This document shows, piece by piece, positions 6,196-13,459 of a stretch of DNA of 19,859 bases. The position numbers were made by a program, and so were the translations under genes. Under the pieces are notes generated by a model that saw nothing but the letters and a program-made list of their open reading frames with translations, was not told the DNA's origin and did no database searches. The stretch is from Smithella sp. (lineage in GTDB: Bacteria; Desulfobacterota; Syntrophia; Syntrophales; Smithellaceae). The stretch lies in the NCBI GenBank assembly GCA_012797505.1, contig JAAZOZ010000097.1, forward strand, positions 1 to 19,859, given 5' to 3'. The first letter of the stretch is position 1. Each line of letters starts with the position of its first letter.

Positions 6196-7824
6196 CTAGG
6201 ATACGTTTTCCCTCAGCACCCGGCGAAGCAGCTTTCCCGTCGGATCGCGGGGAATGGCGTCCCGGATGAGAATCGCCTTGGGCACGCGATAATCCGGCAG
6301 ACGGTCTTTGCAGTATTGAAACAGCGCTTCCCTGTCCGTCGGTTCTCCCTCTTTCAGGGCGACGACCGCGACAATCGCCTGACCCTTCATCCGGTCGGAA
6401 ACGCCGATCACCGCCGCGTCCTTCACGCCGGGGTGCTGTTTCAAAACCTCTTCGATCTGACCGGGATAGACGTTGAATCCCTTGGAAATAATCATATCGT
6501 CCTTGCGGTCGATCAGATAGAAAAAACCATTTTCGTCCATGCGGGCCAAATCGCGCGTGTAAAACCATCCGTCACGCAGGACGGCGGCGGTCAGCTCCGG
6601 ATTATTCCAGTAACCCCGCATGATCTGCGGTCCTTTGACAACCAGCTCTCCGATTTCTCCCGGCGCGCACTCCCTTTGTCCGGTCTCCAGGTCCATGATT
6701 TTCGCCTGCGTGTCCGGAAGGGGCACGCCGATCGATCCCACGGGTCCGCCTTCCGGATAAGGCGACATGTGCGTCGCCGAGGACGCTTCGGAAAGACCGT
6801 AGGCTTCAATCATTCGCTTTCCGGTCAGGCGCTCGTAGCGTTCATGCAATGCCGCCGGTGCGGGCGCGCCGCCGCTGGTGGCCACCAGGATGGAGGACAA
6901 TTGGTTTCGGGCCGTTTCGTCGGGAAGCGAAACGAGCGCCTGCCAGAGGCTGGGCACCGCCGGAAACGATATCGGGCGGTAGGTTTCCAGCATCTTCGTC
7001 ATGGACAGGATATCCATCGCGTCCATCCGGGGAAGCAGCAGCATCCGGTATCCCTTGCTCACCGGAATCAGCAGACCGGCCAGCATTCCGAAAACGTGAA
7101 AAAAGGGGATAACGCACAGCACCGCCCCGTTCCCGGTATCCCCATGGCCCATCCACTTGTCCGACTGCGTCGTGCTGGCCACGAGATTGGCATGCGTGAG
7201 CGCGGCCGCCTTGGGTGCGCCCGTGGAGCCGCTGGTGTATTGCAGCACGGCGAGATCGGAAAGCGACACGTCAGCCCCGGCGCCGATCCCGCGGTCCACG
7301 CCCGCCATCAGGTCGGAAAAAACCTGCGGGGCGGGCATATCCCCCGTCAAAGGGATCTTTTTCTCCATGCCGAAAACGGAATGAAGGATGACGTTTTTCA
7401 CGGCGGTTTTGGCAATCACCCGGTAAAGATTTTTGGCAAACAGATCCAGGGTAATGGCCGTCTCCGCTCCGGAATTGTTCAGGCAGCCGGCCAGCTCTTC
7501 GCCCGTAATGCCCACGCTGACGTTGGCCGCGACGGCGCCCAGCTTCATCAGCGCGAAAAAAGAAATGACATAGGTGGGCGAATTGACCAGAATCAAGGCG
7601 ACGCGGTCGCCTTTTTTCACACCCTGCCCGCTTAGAACGGCGGCAAACCGGTTGACCTTTCGGGCCAGTTCGGCGTACGTCGTATCCGCGTCGTTGAACG
7701 TCATGGCGATATATTCCGGATGCGCCGCCGCCGTCTTTTCCAAAAAAGAATAAACGGGCGCCTCCGGATACTCGAGCGTCCGGGGCACATGCTTCGCGTA
7801 CTGCTTGAACCAGGGCTGTTCCAT
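6196..7824 (-). CDS. AMP-forming acyl-CoA synthetase/ligase (FadD-like)
   Basis: An ANL-superfamily enzyme that activates a carboxylic acid with ATP and CoA through an acyl-adenylate, releasing AMP and PPi. The 542 residues are typical. Core motifs are present: A3 YTSGSTGAPK (196-205), A5 YGLSEASSAT (342-351), TRDLA (423-427), the hinge/A8 region RKDDMIISKGFNVYP (440-454), and the A10 lysine K531 in DPTGK. The A8 text resembles medium- to long-chain fatty acyl-CoA ligases, but chain length cannot be read from sequence. The frame extends further upstream to 7986, but that part overlaps the preceding gene. ATG 7824, with AAGGAAGG before it, is the start. The preceding gene ends 19 bp upstream, so they form one operon. 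Confidence 0.93.
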   Translation of the reverse strand: MEQPWFKQYAKHVPRTLEYPEAPVYSFLEKTAAAHPEYIAMTFNDADTTYAELARKVNRFAAVLSGQGVKKGDRVALILVNSPTYVISFFALMKLGAVAANVSVGITGEELAGCLNNSGAETAITLDLFAKNLYRVIAKTAVKNVILHSVFGMEKKIPLTGDMPAPQVFSDLMAGVDRGIGAGADVSLSDLAVLQYTSGSTGAPKAAALTHANLVASTTQSDKWMGHGDTGNGAVLCVIPFFHVFGMLAGLLIPVSKGYRMLLLPRMDAMDILSMTKMLETYRPISFPAVPSLWQALVSLPDETARNQLSSILVATSGGAPAPAALHERYERLTGKRMIEAYGLSEASSATHMSPYPEGGPVGSIGVPLPDTQAKIMDLETGQRECAPGEIGELVVKGPQIMRGYWNNPELTAAVLRDGWFYTRDLARMDENGFFYLIDRKDDMIISKGFNVYPGQIEEVLKQHPGVKDAAVIGVSDRMKGQAIVAVVALKEGEPTDREALFQYCKDRLPDYRVPKAILIRDAIPRDPTGKLLRRVLRENVS

Positions 7825-7829
7825 ATTCA

Positions 7830-7837
7830 CCTTCCTT
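7830..7837 (-). promoter_or_regulatory. Ribosome binding site that fixes the acyl-CoA ligase start
   Basis: AAGGAAGG on the minus strand, 5 bases before the ATG at 7824. It rules in this start against a 54-residue longer reading that would overlap the upstream gene. Confidence 0.8.
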
Positions 7838-7843
7838 GCCGAA

Positions 7844-9277
7844 CTATTTACCGTTGACGCGGCGGCAGTACTGATGAAAGCGGGCCAGTGCGCTAATGGC
7901 CCTTTCAAACGACGGGAAAGCCGGAATCCCCGCCCGGCAGAACCGGGCCCGCATCTCGGATCCCTGCCGGATGAGGTCGGGATCACCCCCGTCGTAATCG
8001 ATGGTGAAGACCGTGGGTTTGGCCCGCCGGTGGGTTTTGATAAAATCGATAATCTCCGAAAAGGAATCCGCGGTCACGTCGGGGCTGTGGAAAGCGATGC
8101 GGGGAATCAGTCGGTCGATGACCACCATGTGGATCTTTTCATCTTCGTAGGCCGCATTCAGCGCTTCGAAAAGAAGGTCCGTCATCAGATACGTCGCCCA
8201 GAAATCGAGGGGATTTCCGGCGATGCTTCCGGCCACGGGGACCATCGGCCGGATCCTGTCCATGCTCCGGCGCGAAAGCGTCGGCACTTCCAGACCAGCC
8301 CGGATGCACGCGTCGGAAAACAACACGCTGTTTCCTCCGCCGCCCCCGACAATGAATACGCCTTTCCCCCTGGTCTTCGGCAGCAGGGAAAACGCCAGGC
8401 AGGCATCCACCCATTCATGGATGTTCGCAACGGGCACGATGCCGGTCTGTTCAAAAACCGCCTTCCAGATCACGGGATCGCCCGCCATCCGTCCCGTGTG
8501 AGACGCGACCGTTGCCGATCCCCGGCGCGACTGGCCGCCTTTGAGCAGCAGGATGGGTTTCCGGGGTGTCACGCGGCGGGCCAGATCAAAAAAGCGCCGT
8601 CCGTCCCGGATGCTTTCCAGATAAGCGGCGATCAGATCGATTTCGGAATCGCCCGCCATGAATTCCAGAAAATCCGGGCTGTCCAGCACGGCGGCATTGC
8701 CGATGCTCACTGCTTTGCTCACACCGACGCCCAGCGAGCAGATGTATTCCGTAAACCGCTGCGTCACACCGCCGCTCTGGGAAATAATCCCCAGGCGGCC
8801 GTCGAGCCCCGGAACGGCGCCCCAGGCCGTGAGATGGCTGGAGGGGCTGTAGGGACCCATGCAGTTCGGCCCGATGATCAGGAGACGGCGCGCTTCGGCA
8901 ATGGCGGTGATCCTCGCCTCCAGCTCGCGGCCCTCTATCGTGCCGATCTCGCTGAATCCTGCCGTCAGAACATGAACAAACCGCGCGCCCACCTCGGCGC
9001 ATTCCTCAAGCGCGGCGGGCACCAGGTCCGCCCGGACGGCCACCATCACCAGATCCGGCGCCTCCGGCAGGGCGCGAAGCGAAGGGTAGGCTTTCAGGCC
9101 CATCACCTCCGATGCTTTCGGGTTGATCGGATACAGGCGTCCCGGATAGCCGGCCGCAAGCCAGTGATGCAGAAAGCTCGACCCTCCGAAATTCACGACC
9201 TCCCGGGACACGCCGATCACGGCGATGCTTTCGGGATTGAAAAAGCGGCCCAGTTCCCTCGCGTTTTGACGGCTCAT
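7844..9277 (-). CDS. Acyl-CoA synthetase (NDP-forming), second alpha-type subunit
   Basis: A 477-residue protein with the alpha-subunit layout of ADP-forming acetyl/acyl-CoA synthetases: a CoA-binding Rossmann domain (about 1-130, SIAVIGVS at 17-24), then two succinyl-CoA-ligase-like flavodoxin-type domains. GPNCMG (136-141) and SQSGG (166-170) mark the active-site loops, and H260 in ASHTGRMAG is the phosphohistidine candidate. The ATP-grasp (beta) domain is absent, so it needs a separate partner. The likely partner is the beta subunit encoded just upstream (13 bp gap). The GGGGGN loop at 311-316 differs from the GSGGHG at the same place in the other alpha subunit, hinting at a different substrate or role. 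The ATG at 9277 has a strong GGAGGGAG site. Confidence 0.9.
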   Translation of the reverse strand: MSRQNARELGRFFNPESIAVIGVSREVVNFGGSSFLHHWLAAGYPGRLYPINPKASEVMGLKAYPSLRALPEAPDLVMVAVRADLVPAALEECAEVGARFVHVLTAGFSEIGTIEGRELEARITAIAEARRLLIIGPNCMGPYSPSSHLTAWGAVPGLDGRLGIISQSGGVTQRFTEYICSLGVGVSKAVSIGNAAVLDSPDFLEFMAGDSEIDLIAAYLESIRDGRRFFDLARRVTPRKPILLLKGGQSRRGSATVASHTGRMAGDPVIWKAVFEQTGIVPVANIHEWVDACLAFSLLPKTRGKGVFIVGGGGGNSVLFSDACIRAGLEVPTLSRRSMDRIRPMVPVAGSIAGNPLDFWATYLMTDLLFEALNAAYEDEKIHMVVIDRLIPRIAFHSPDVTADSFSEIIDFIKTHRRAKPTVFTIDYDGGDPDLIRQGSEMRARFCRAGIPAFPSFERAISALARFHQYCRRVNGK

Positions 9278-9290
9278 TCTCTCCCTCCAG

Positions 9291-9968
9291 TCACTTCTTC
9301 AGCATGATCCGCGCGTCCGCAACGATGCAGGATTTGGCGTTGCACATCACGGGATTGAGGTCCACCGATTCCACAACGTCCGCAAGCTCCATGATCCGTT
9401 TGGAAAAATGGACAAGCGTTTTTGTAAGCGCGTTTAAATGAACCGGCGTCGAGCCGCGGTAGCCGGTGAGGAGTTTGCGGGCCGCAAGCTCCCCGATCAT
9501 GTGCTCGGCGTCTTTGGGTTTGAGCGGCGCCATACGCAGGGAGACATCTTTATAAATCTCCACGCCGACGCCCCCCATACCTAAAAGAACCATGGGACCG
9601 AATTGAAAATCGTTTTTCGCGCCGATGATCAGTTCGACCCCCTTGACCGTTTCGGCGATCAGCATTCCGGCAAAGCCGTCAATTCCGGAAAGCCGCTCCA
9701 GCGTCCGGATCAGCGTTTCGTCATCTTTGATGCCCACCACGACGCCCTTCACATCCGACTTGTGCACCACGGCCGGCGACACGATCTTGGCCACGACCGG
9801 GTAGCCGATTTTGTGCGCGATCACCGCGGCCTCGCCGCCGGTTGCGGCCACACCGAATTTCGGCGTTTTGAACCCGTAGAGGGACAAAATCTTCTGCGCG
9901 TCCGGCTCCAGCACCCAGCCCCATTTTCGGGATTTTTCAAGAATGGCTTTGATTTCCCTGTTCAGCAT
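9291..9968 (-). CDS. Acyl-CoA synthetase (ADP-forming) beta subunit, ATP-grasp
   Basis: A 225-residue ATP-grasp protein matching the separate beta subunit of ADP-forming acetyl-CoA synthetases, which binds nucleotide and passes phosphate to or from the alpha-subunit histidine. Visible features are the K61-containing VVAKIVSP (58-65), VVHKSDVKGGV-type segment with H69 and K70 (equivalent to the second, beta-subunit histidine of the archaeal enzyme), the GAKNDFQFGP loop, and a C-terminal DLNPVM metal-site motif. The start ATG overlaps the stop of the upstream alpha gene (ATGCTGA, 7-bp overlap), with AGGAGG before it, so alpha and beta are translationally coupled and should form a complex. Confidence 0.92.
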   Translation of the reverse strand: MLNREIKAILEKSRKWGWVLEPDAQKILSLYGFKTPKFGVAATGGEAAVIAHKIGYPVVAKIVSPAVVHKSDVKGVVVGIKDDETLIRTLERLSGIDGFAGMLIAETVKGVELIIGAKNDFQFGPMVLLGMGGVGVEIYKDVSLRMAPLKPKDAEHMIGELAARKLLTGYRGSTPVHLNALTKTLVHFSKRIMELADVVESVDLNPVMCNAKSCIVADARIMLKK

Positions 9969-11329
9969 GAGGACCTCCTTGCCAAAGCCTTCGCCATCAG
10001 CACGGCGCCTTCAATGGAAGACGACGCCGGAATGCCGTTGAGCTCAAAGCCTTCGATCAGCATGTTGTATTTTTCGACATGCGGAACATACGCAATAAAC
10101 GGTTTGCCGGACTGACGGCTCACGGCGCTCAACCGGACGCCGATGTCCAGGCTGACGCCCGGAATGTAGGGCAGCAGCAGCACCACAACGCAGTCGATTT
10201 CCGGCGAAGCGCCCAGCACCCGGGCGCAGGCAACAAAGTCGTCATCCACGGCGCTGCCGGTGAGGTCCGCCGGGTTGCCCAGCGACGCAATGGCCCGAAC
10301 GCTTTCGGAAAGCCCGTTTTGAATTTCCGTTTTGGTCCGGTCGGACAACTCCGGAACGGCAAGCCCCGCCAGAGAACAGGCATCCACCGCCATCGCGCCG
10401 TGTCCGCCGCTTCCGGTGATGATGCCGATGCGGCCCTCGATCGGCCGGGTATAGGAACTCAGAACTTCGCAAAAGGAAACCAGCTCGTTTTCGTTGGCCG
10501 CCTCGATGATATTATGCTGCGCAACCGCCGCGGCAAAACTGGCGTAGTCGCCGGCGAGCGACGCCGTGTGGCTGGATACGGCGCGGTTCCCGGCAGCCGT
10601 TTTCCCCGATTTCATGATCACAACCGGCTTGGCGCAGACATCCGCCGCCTGGACAAACGCCCGGCCTTCTCCCTCGCCGAACCCCTCGATGTAATAGGCG
10701 ATCACTTTGGTGGCCGGATCATGCGACAGATAGGCCAGCAGCTCCTTTTCCCGGACAAAAGCCTTGTTCCCGATGCTGACGGCCTTGGCCATGCCCACGC
10801 CCTGCTGGGCAAACTTGATCATGTGGTCCACCAGAATCCCGCCGCTCTGGCTGACGAACGTCACCCCGCCCGCCTCCGGCTTGATCATGCGTTCAATCGG
10901 CAGGAAAAACGTATCCACGCGGGAAGGAACATAAACGCCCAGACAGTTGGGGCCGATAAAAGGCAGTCCGGCCTCCCGGGCCATGTCCACGATGCGATCC
11001 TGCAGATCGACCCTTCCTCCTTCGCTGAATCCTCCGGAAATCACGGTGGCGGATTTCACCCCTGCTGCAATGCAGTCGGCCATGACATCCGGAACCAGCT
11101 CCGCCCGCGTCGCGATGACGGCCAGATCGATCCTGGCCGGAATCTCCGACACGCGGGGATAAATCGTTTCGTTGTGCAGCGTGCCGCCTCTGGGATTGAC
11201 CGCGTAAACCCTGACGGGATAGCGATGGTTGTTTTTGGCGTAGATCACGTTGGCGGGATGGCGGTCGTTGCCTGCGGAAATGCCGATGACCGCCATGGTT
11301 TTGGGCTCAAACAAAGGCTTCAGATTCAT
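9962..11329 (-). CDS. Acyl-CoA synthetase (ADP-forming) alpha subunit
   Basis: A 455-residue alpha subunit: a CoA-binding domain with TMAVIGISAG (11-20), active-site loops GPNCLG (126-131) and SQSGG (160-164), and H254 in SSHTASLAG as phosphohistidine candidate, followed by a third flavodoxin-like domain with ITGSGGHG. The length equals that of the archaeal ACD alpha subunits. With the beta subunit overlapping its 3' end, it should convert acyl-CoA + ADP + Pi to acid + ATP + CoA, or the reverse. The substrate may be acetyl-, aryl- or branched-acyl-CoA and is not readable. The start ATG has GGAAGG before it. pgeF ends 30 bp upstream, so transcription may run through. Confidence 0.92.
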   Translation of the reverse strand: MNLKPLFEPKTMAVIGISAGNDRHPANVIYAKNNHRYPVRVYAVNPRGGTLHNETIYPRVSEIPARIDLAVIATRAELVPDVMADCIAAGVKSATVISGGFSEGGRVDLQDRIVDMAREAGLPFIGPNCLGVYVPSRVDTFFLPIERMIKPEAGGVTFVSQSGGILVDHMIKFAQQGVGMAKAVSIGNKAFVREKELLAYLSHDPATKVIAYYIEGFGEGEGRAFVQAADVCAKPVVIMKSGKTAAGNRAVSSHTASLAGDYASFAAAVAQHNIIEAANENELVSFCEVLSSYTRPIEGRIGIITGSGGHGAMAVDACSLAGLAVPELSDRTKTEIQNGLSESVRAIASLGNPADLTGSAVDDDFVACARVLGASPEIDCVVVLLLPYIPGVSLDIGVRLSAVSRQSGKPFIAYVPHVEKYNMLIEGFELNGIPASSSIEGAVLMAKALARRSSC

Positions 11330-11359
11330 GAGACCTTCCTTTTCAGGTTACGGTTTTCA

Positions 11360-12214
11360 TCAATGGACCTGACGAAAATCCTCGTTGACGAACAGAGCCT
11401 TGCAGAACGGATCTCCCTTCAGCATGAGAAAATTGATTTGTCTTCCTGTGACGCCGCCCGAACCGCGGTGTGAAAAAAAAGCGTCCTGACGGCAGACGGT
11501 GCACAAACCGGAGGCGTCAATGCCGGCGTCGGGAATGCCGCTCTCGGCAAGCTGTCCGCGATTGGCCTGCGCCAGATCCAGCATCCAGCGGTCCTTTCGC
11601 TTGCCCGGTAATAAAAAGGCTTTTGCATTTTTGTGGGAACAAAACGCCGCGGCGGCGGGCTCGTCCACTTCATAGCAGCAGCGGCCGATGGACGGCCCGA
11701 TGGCCGCCAGCAGAGCGGAAGGACGGGAGCCGTATTGATTTTGCATCAGGCGGACGACTTTGGCCGAAATGCTGGCGGCGGTCCCGCGCCATCCCGCATG
11801 CACGGCCGCGATCACTTTGTTTTCGGGATCCACCACAAATATCGGCGCGCAATCCGCCGTTTTGATGCAGATGGCCAGATTGGTGCGGTTGGTCACGATG
11901 GCGTCATAATCCAGCCCTTCGCGCGAAGTAAAATACTCACCCCGCGGCGGGATAACCAAAATGCCGTCCCGGTGCACCTGGTTGAGCACCAGGAAATTTT
12001 CCATCGGGATGCCGAACGCGCCGGCCAGTTTATTCCAGTTTTGCAGCACATGAAATTCTTCGTCGCCTTCCCGGAAGCTCATATTGAGGCTTTGGTAGTC
12101 ATCCTCCGAAACGCCTCCCTCACGGGTGCAGAAAGCGTGCGCCAGAAAATCACAGGCCGCGAGACCAGACGATTGCAGATAGGGGATGCTGTTTTTGTTC
12201 AACCATGAAAACAT
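11360..12214 (-). CDS. pgeF: Laccase-domain protein, peptidoglycan editing factor / purine nucleoside phosphorylase (YfiH)
   Basis: A 284-residue member of the YfiH/PgeF (DUF152) family. Family members act as zinc-dependent purine nucleoside phosphorylases/adenosine deaminases in vitro, and in E. coli prevent misincorporation of serine into peptidoglycan stems. The zinc ligands are in their usual contexts: H81 (LNQVHRDG), C122 (TADCAP) and H139 (VHAGWRGT). Further family text includes CTREGGVS (29-36) and GPSIGRCCYEV (173-183). The ATG at 12214 has only a weak GGGC-type site. In transcription order it lies after the pseudouridine synthase gene, as rluD and pgeF (yfiH) do in many proteobacteria, here with a 144-bp structured spacer between them. 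Confidence 0.93.
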   Translation of the reverse strand: MFSWLNKNSIPYLQSSGLAACDFLAHAFCTREGGVSEDDYQSLNMSFREGDEEFHVLQNWNKLAGAFGIPMENFLVLNQVHRDGILVIPPRGEYFTSREGLDYDAIVTNRTNLAICIKTADCAPIFVVDPENKVIAAVHAGWRGTAASISAKVVRLMQNQYGSRPSALLAAIGPSIGRCCYEVDEPAAAAFCSHKNAKAFLLPGKRKDRWMLDLAQANRGQLAESGIPDAGIDASGLCTVCRQDAFFSHRGSGGVTGRQINFLMLKGDPFCKALFVNEDFRQVH

Positions 12215-12237
12215 GGACTTTTGCCCTGCGTCATGTG

Positions 12238-12257
12238 CCCTCTTTCTTCAAAGAGGG
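12238..12257. other. Hairpin in the rluD-pgeF spacer, near the pgeF start
   Basis: A perfect 8-bp inverted repeat, CCCTCTTT-CTTC-AAAGAGGG, about 24 bp upstream of the pgeF start. In the minus-strand transcript it would form a stem with a GAAG tetraloop in the pgeF leader. No T-run follows, so a terminator is unlikely; an mRNA processing or translation effect is possible. Confidence 0.45.
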
Positions 12258-12302
12258 GTTGGGGAAAATAGGATACAGCCGAAACCACTGAAAAAGCCCC
12301 AT

Positions 12303-12339
12303 GACTATTTAACACCCGTTGCGCTTCCCCGCAATAGTC
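12303..12339. other. Nested inverted repeats in the rluD-pgeF spacer
   Basis: Outer arms GACTATT (12303-12309) and AATAGTC (12333-12339) enclose a smaller stem, TTGCG/CGCAA in the minus-strand transcript, with loop GGGAAG. On the minus strand the structure is followed by ATGGGGCTTTTTC, so it could act as a weak terminator after the pseudouridine synthase gene or as a structured leader for pgeF. Confidence 0.35.
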
Positions 12340-12358
12340 GGATACCTTTTTTTGCCGT

Positions 12359-13384
12359 TTATCGTAATTGATCCTTCCAGGCCGGCAAACCGGTTTGCTT
12401 TGCCGAGCCCGGTGAAACGGCGCGCAAAAGATGAAGCAGGCTTTCCAGATCCTGCGGCAGCGGCGCGGTAAAAACCATTCGTTCGCCGCTTTGCGGGTGC
12501 AGGAAGGAAAGCTCCGCGGCATGCAGCGCCTGCCGGGCCAGGGCTTTGATGCCCGCTTTCAGTTCCGCGTTTTTGACGGTTTGCCCTTTGGACGACGTTC
12601 CGTAAACCGCATCGCCGATCACGGGATAGCCTCGTTCGGAAAGATGCACACGAATCTGATGCGTCCGTCCGGTCTTGATTTCAACCTCCAGCAGGGTCGC
12701 GACGGTGTAGCGTTCCCGCACTTTCCACAGCGTGAGGGCGTCCCGGCCATGCCGGCTTTTTGTGGACATTTTTTTGCGGTCTTTCGGATGGCGTCCCACC
12801 GGCAGAACAATCTCGCCGCTTTCGCCCCGGACGTCTCCCCAGACCAGCGCGATATATTTCTTGTGCACGTGATGCTTTTCAAACTGCGCGGACAGTTTAC
12901 GATGCGCTTCGTCGGTTTTGGCGGCGACGATCAGACCGGAGGTTTCCTTGTCCAGGCGGTGGACAATCCCCGGCCGCAGGACGCCGCCGATGCCGGAAAG
13001 GTCTTTGCAGTGAAAAAGAAGCGCATTGACGAGGGTTTGATCGGGATTGCCCGGAGCGGGGTGCACCACCATGCCCGCCGGTTTGTTGACGACGATGACG
13101 GAGCTGTCTTCGTACACAATGTTCAGGGGAATGTCCTGCGGTACGGCGGCGGCCTCCATCACCGGCTCCCAATGCAGATCCACCCGGTCGCCTGCCTTGA
13201 GATGCTGACTCGCCTTCGGCTCCCTTCCATTGACCAGCACGTCGCCTTCCTCAATGGCATACTTGATCTGCGAGCGTGAAAAAGCCGGATCGGCCTGGGA
13301 GAGAAACACGTCCAGACGAAGCCCGGCCTGCCCGGGGCCAACGGTAAAAGATACATTTCGGGATTCCTGATTTTCGATGGACAA
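12359..13384 (-). CDS. RluD-family 23S rRNA pseudouridine synthase
   Basis: A two-domain pseudouridine synthase of about 341 residues: an S4 RNA-binding domain (about 14-75, LRLDVFLSQ...SRSQIKYAIEEGDVLVNG) followed by the catalytic domain. The catalytic aspartate is D145 in VHRLDKETSG (141-150), and GRTHQIRVHL appears later. The layout matches RluD (modifies the helix 69 loop of 23S rRNA); RluC or a related specificity cannot be excluded, so no symbol is given. The frame can be extended to a TTG at 13408, but that has no Shine-Dalgarno. The TTG at 13384 has GGAG 7 bp upstream and keeps the usual short N-terminus before S4, so it is preferred. The selA stop lies 75 bp upstream. Confidence 0.92.
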   Translation of the reverse strand: MSIENQESRNVSFTVGPGQAGLRLDVFLSQADPAFSRSQIKYAIEEGDVLVNGREPKASQHLKAGDRVDLHWEPVMEAAAVPQDIPLNIVYEDSSVIVVNKPAGMVVHPAPGNPDQTLVNALLFHCKDLSGIGGVLRPGIVHRLDKETSGLIVAAKTDEAHRKLSAQFEKHHVHKKYIALVWGDVRGESGEIVLPVGRHPKDRKKMSTKSRHGRDALTLWKVRERYTVATLLEVEIKTGRTHQIRVHLSERGYPVIGDAVYGTSSKGQTVKNAELKAGIKALARQALHAAELSFLHPQSGERMVFTAPLPQDLESLLHLLRAVSPGSAKQTGLPAWKDQLR

Positions 13385-13391
13385 AACACTG

Positions 13392-13395
13392 CTCC
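13392..13395 (-). promoter_or_regulatory. Ribosome binding site that decides the pseudouridine synthase TTG start
   Basis: GGAG on the minus strand, 7 bases before TTG at 13384. The alternative TTG at 13408 has none. No ATG or GTG start is available before the S4 domain. Confidence 0.55.
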
Positions 13396-13459
13396 GATAA
13401 ATAAACAAATGAAAGATACAAAAATCCGAAATCCCCCTGCCTCCTCCATACCTATGGCG

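Noticed and set aside
7825..7986. N-terminal extension of the acyl-CoA ligase
   Set aside because: It overlaps the 3' end of the upstream alpha-type gene and lacks family similarity. ATG 7824 has AAGGAAGG before it.
7805..9307. 500-codon plus-strand open frame opposite the alpha-type subunit gene
   Set aside because: It is a mirror frame of a clear minus-strand gene in GC-rich DNA. The translation is rich in H, R, G and D with no recognisable domain. Other long opposite frames (6316-7635, 10079-11473, 16935-18095, 18360-19682) are rejected for the same reason.
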